A stretch of DNA of 64,000 nucleotides from assembly GCA_963921195.1 (NCBI GenBank), contig CAWUER010000514.1, positions 496,001 to 560,000 of the forward strand, given 5' to 3'. A model generated the notes under the pieces. It saw nothing but the letters and a program-made list of their open reading frames with translations. It was not told where the DNA came from and did no database searches. This stretch comes from Pegoplata infirma. Lineage: Eukaryota; Arthropoda; Insecta; Diptera; Anthomyiidae. Of this stretch, positions 60,696-64,000 are shown piece after piece; position 1 is the first letter of the stretch; each line of letters begins with the position of its first letter. Made by a program: the position numbers and the translations under genes.

Positions 60696-61148
60696 AATCT
60701 ATTTTTTTATGTATTCTGATTGATGGTAGTGCGAATTTCTATAAATTTGTTCAACAGTGTTATTATTGTTACTTTTATTTTATACGCTTTTTTATTAGAT
60801 TTTTGTTATCTTTCATGTATTATGTTATTTAATTAATATCAAATAAAATTCAATCATTAATTAAAAAAAAAAAACATTTTTTATAATTTTTGTTATAAAA
60901 ACAATATAAAGTTAGATCTTAATGTCCCACATCTTATTTTATCATTTCTGATCAAATCTGATCTAATGAGATCAGATTATATATGGGACAAATGTCGGAT
61001 CCAACGAGGTCTAATTTGATCAGATCATATCAGAACTGATCAAAACTGATATAATAAGATCGGGTCAATTTCCGGATCTAATAAGATCTAATTATATATT
61101 GAACCATTTCTTAAAAGATACTGTGCCATATCAAAATTTTTACTCGGG

Positions 61149-64000
61149 TAACCCGAAAATATTTTTGATATGAATGCATAAATATCTGTTAATACTAGTC
61201 TGATAGTCTTTAATTTTTTCTGTCATGATAAAGCTAATATACTTATGCATTCTAGTTTTTATAGAGTCAAAACCGGATCATTATTTACCGAGTTATAGCA
61301 ATTTAAAAATGAGGGTCTCCAAAAAACCTTAAATAATGGGTTTCTCATAAAAATGAAAAAAAAAACTTTGTATAAATGCATATATCTCTGTAAGTACCAG
61401 CCCGATTGTCTCACATTTGGTTCCAGAGGAAAGATAAAGTCTCAATCTTTTATTTTTTTGTTATTTTGACAAAATCGGAGCAATAGTTGCAGAGATACAG
61501 CCGTTGAAAGTAAAAGGTCTCCAGACTACGAAAAATTACAAGTTTATCATTTTTGAAAAAAATAAATTTTTTTAAAAATTTAAAATCGAGCAATCTCTTT
61601 TATTCTATTTAAACTTTATTGAAAAAGATTTAAATTCGTGCAAAGGCATTTGAAATCGATATAATGGTAACCTTGATATAGCCATTTCAAGTTATTACAA
61701 GTAACCCGAAAATATTTTTGATATGAATGCATAAATATCTGTTAATACTAGTCCGATAGTCTTAATTTTTTTCTGTCATGATAAAGCTAATATACTTATG
61801 CATTCTAGTTTTTATAGAGTCAAAATCGGATCATTATTTACCGAGTTATAGCAATTTAAAAATGAGGGTCTCCAAAAAACCTTAAATAATGGGTTTCTCA
61901 TAAAAATGAAAAAAAAAAACTTTGCATAAATGCATATATCTCTGTAAGTACCAGCCCGATTGTCTCACATTTGGTTCCAGAGGAAAGATAAAGTCTCAAT
62001 CTTTAATTTTTTGTTATTTTGACAAAATCGGAGCAATAGTTCCAGAGATACAGCCGTTGAAAGTAAAAGGTCTCCAGACTACGAAAAATTACAAGTTTAT
62101 CATTTTTGAAAAAATAAATTTTTTTAAAAATTTAAAATCGAGCAATCTCTTTTATTCTATTTAAACTTTATTGAAAAAGATTTAAATTCGTGCAAAGGCA
62201 TTTGAAATCGATATAATGGTAACCTTGATATAGCCATTTCAAGTTATTACAAGTAACCCGAAAATATTTTTGATATGAATGCATAAATATCTGTTAATAC
62301 TAGTCCGATAGTCTTAATTTTTTCTGTCATGATAAAGCTAATATACTTATGCATTCTAGTTTTTATAGAGTCAAAATCGGATCATTATTTACCGAGTTAT
62401 AGCAATTTAAAAATGAGGGTCTCCAAGAAACCTTAAATAATGGGTTTCTCATAAAGATAAAAAAAAAAACTTTGCATAAATGCATATATCTCTATAAGTA
62501 CCAGCCCGATTGTCTCACATTTGGTTCCAGAGGAAAGATAAAGTCTCAATCTTTTATTTTTTTGTTATTGTGACAAAATCGGAGTAATAGTTGCAGAGAT
62601 ACAGCCGTTGAAAGTAAAAGGTCTCCAGACTACGAAAAATTACAAGTTTATCATTTTTGAAAAAATAAATATTTTTAAAAATTTAAAATCGAGCAATCTC
62701 TTTTATTCTATTTAAACTTTATTGAAAAAGATTTAAATTCGTGCAAAGGCATTTGAAATCGATATAATGGTAACCTTGATATAGCCATTTCAAGTTATTA
62801 CAAGTAACCCGAAAATATTTTTGATATGAATGCATAAATATCTGTTAATACTAGTCCGATAGTCTTAATTTTTTTCTGTCATGATAAAGCTAATATATTT
62901 ATGCATTCTAGTTTTTATAGAGTCAAAATCGGATCATTATTTACCGAGTTATAGAAATTTAAAAATGAGGGTCTCCAAGAAACCTTAAATAATGGGTTTC
63001 TCATAAAAATGAAAAAAAAACTTTGCATAAATGCATATATCTCTGTAAGTACCAGCCCGATTGTCTCACATTTGGTTCCAGAGGAAAGATAAAGTCTCAA
63101 TCTTTTATTTTTTTGTTATTTTGACAAAATCGAGCAATAGTTGCAGAGATACAGCCGTTGAAAGTAAAAGGTCTCCAGACTACGAAAAATTACAAGTTTA
63201 TCATTTTTGAAAAAATAATTTTTTTTAAAAATTTAAAATCGAGCAATCTCTTTTATTCGAATTAAACTTTATTGAAAAAGATTTAAATTCGTGCAAAGGC
63301 ATTTGAAATCGATATAATGGTAACCTTGATATAGCCATTTCAAGTTATTACAAATAACCCGAAAATATTTTTGATATGAATGCATAAATATCTGTTAATA
63401 CTAGTCCGATAGTCTTAATTTTTTTCTGTCATGATAAAGCTAATATACTTATGCATTCTAGTTTTTATAGAGTCAAAATCGGATCATTATTTACCGAGTT
63501 ATAGCAATTTAAAAATGAGGGTCTCCAAAAAACCTTAAATAATGGGTTTCTCATAAAAATTAAAAAAAAAACTTTGCATAAATGCATAAATCTCTGTAAG
63601 TACCAGCCCGATTGTCTCACATTTGGTTCCAGAGGAAAGATAAAGTCTCAATCTTTTATTTTTTTGTTATTTTGACAAAATCGGAGCAATAGTAGCAGAG
63701 ATACAGCCGTTGAAAGTAAAAGGTCTCCAGACTACGAAAAATTACAAGTTTATCATTTTTGAAAAAATAATTTTTTTTTTAAATTTAAAATCGAGCAATC
63801 TCTTTTATTCTATTTAAACTTTATTGAAAAAGATTTAAATTCGTGCAAAGGCATTAGAAAACGATATAATGGTAACCTTGATATAGCCATTTCAAGTTAT
63901 TACAAGTAACCCGAAAATATTTTTGATATGAATGCATAAATATCTGTTAATACTAGTCCGATAGTCTTAATTTTTTTCTGTCATGATAAAGCTAATATAC
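61149..64000 (+). repeat. Satellite array segment 9, about 5 monomers, runs off right edge
   Basis: Forward satellite of the same family with mostly private substitutions (for example AACCGGATC at 61271, TTCCAGAGAT at 62040, CTCTATAAGTACC at 62490). It continues to the last base of the window, so the array extends beyond it. Confidence 0.96.

Larger units (their letters stand above)
58842..61148. mobile_element. 2.3-kb element with CCCGAGTAAAAAT inverted termini
   Basis: It interrupts ACAAGTAACCC after GTA. TA flanks both ends (58840-58841 and 61149-61150), and perfect 13-bp TIRs CCCGAGTAAAAAT bound it. Both ends are arrays of degenerate GATCTGATAT/TATATAT words (about 58855-59000 and 60920-61110). 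The centre carries an internal palindrome (about 60235-60695) and two short segments with good splice signals (59661-59724 and 59961-60027). It is the same family as 33047-33860. Two bases of apparent duplication are weak evidence for Tc1/mariner-like chemistry, and the class is left open. Confidence 0.78.

Noticed and set aside
1..64000. CENP-B-box-like motif in the satellite
   Set aside because: Looked for the conserved TTCG...CGGG arrangement in the monomer and did not see it; a centromeric role remains untested.

Overview
Organism and overall nature. The window is eukaryotic heterochromatin-like DNA, not a gene-bearing locus. It is AT-rich with long A/T runs. A fragment at about 33861-34300 resembles a dispersed repeat I remember from higher (brachyceran) fly genomes. 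There is also a tRNA-headed SINE, hAT-type transposon remnants and 64-67 bp intron-like segments. I infer an insect, most likely a fly, with moderate confidence. About 41 kb of the 64 kb is one tandem satellite with a monomer near 550 bp, roughly 75 monomers, running off both window ends. No intact host protein gene was found.

Layout. Satellite at 1-18147; a 163-bp poly-A retroposon (18148-18310) with an 11-bp target duplication; satellite to 21490; a 13.9-kb composite transposon insertion (21491-35379) bounded by an 8-bp target duplication; satellite 35380-36456; a 2.07-kb hAT-type insertion filled with a dyad-symmetric minisatellite (36457-38523); satellite to 40329; a minus-strand tRNA-derived SINE (40330-40744); satellite to 43492; then a rearranged block (about 42.4-55.5 kb) in which a 1095-bp foldback element occurs three times in +, -, + orientation and the satellite itself flips strand between 47683 and 52346; satellite to 57617; a 648-bp hAT-type MITE (57618-58265); satellite; a 2.3-kb element with CCCGAGTAAAAAT termini (58842-61148); satellite to the end.

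The composite insertion carries inverted repeats of about 0.95 kb at its ends, pogo/Tigger-like termini inside those repeats, several nested foldback elements and MITEs, and the only recognisable protein-coding relic: a minus-strand hAT transposase with BED zinc finger, central DDE-type domain and C-terminal dimerisation region, broken by a frameshift in an A12 run, an in-frame stop and a lost splice donor.

How the parts relate. The satellite acts as a passive landing pad. All seven independent insertions whose satellite target sites can be read fall in a 178-bp part of the 550-bp monomer, four of them within 36 bp. The monomer itself contains an old, roughly 70 percent identical internal duplication at a 200-bp offset, and neighbouring monomers form local higher-order repeats (1628 bp and about 2205 bp). 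The most striking structure is the 4.44-kb-armed, apparently perfect inverted repeat with a third partial copy. One of its breakpoints coincides with a transposon terminus, so either an aberrant transposition or template-switch event, or an assembly artefact, is likely. No CRISPR array, rRNA or functional tRNA gene was seen.
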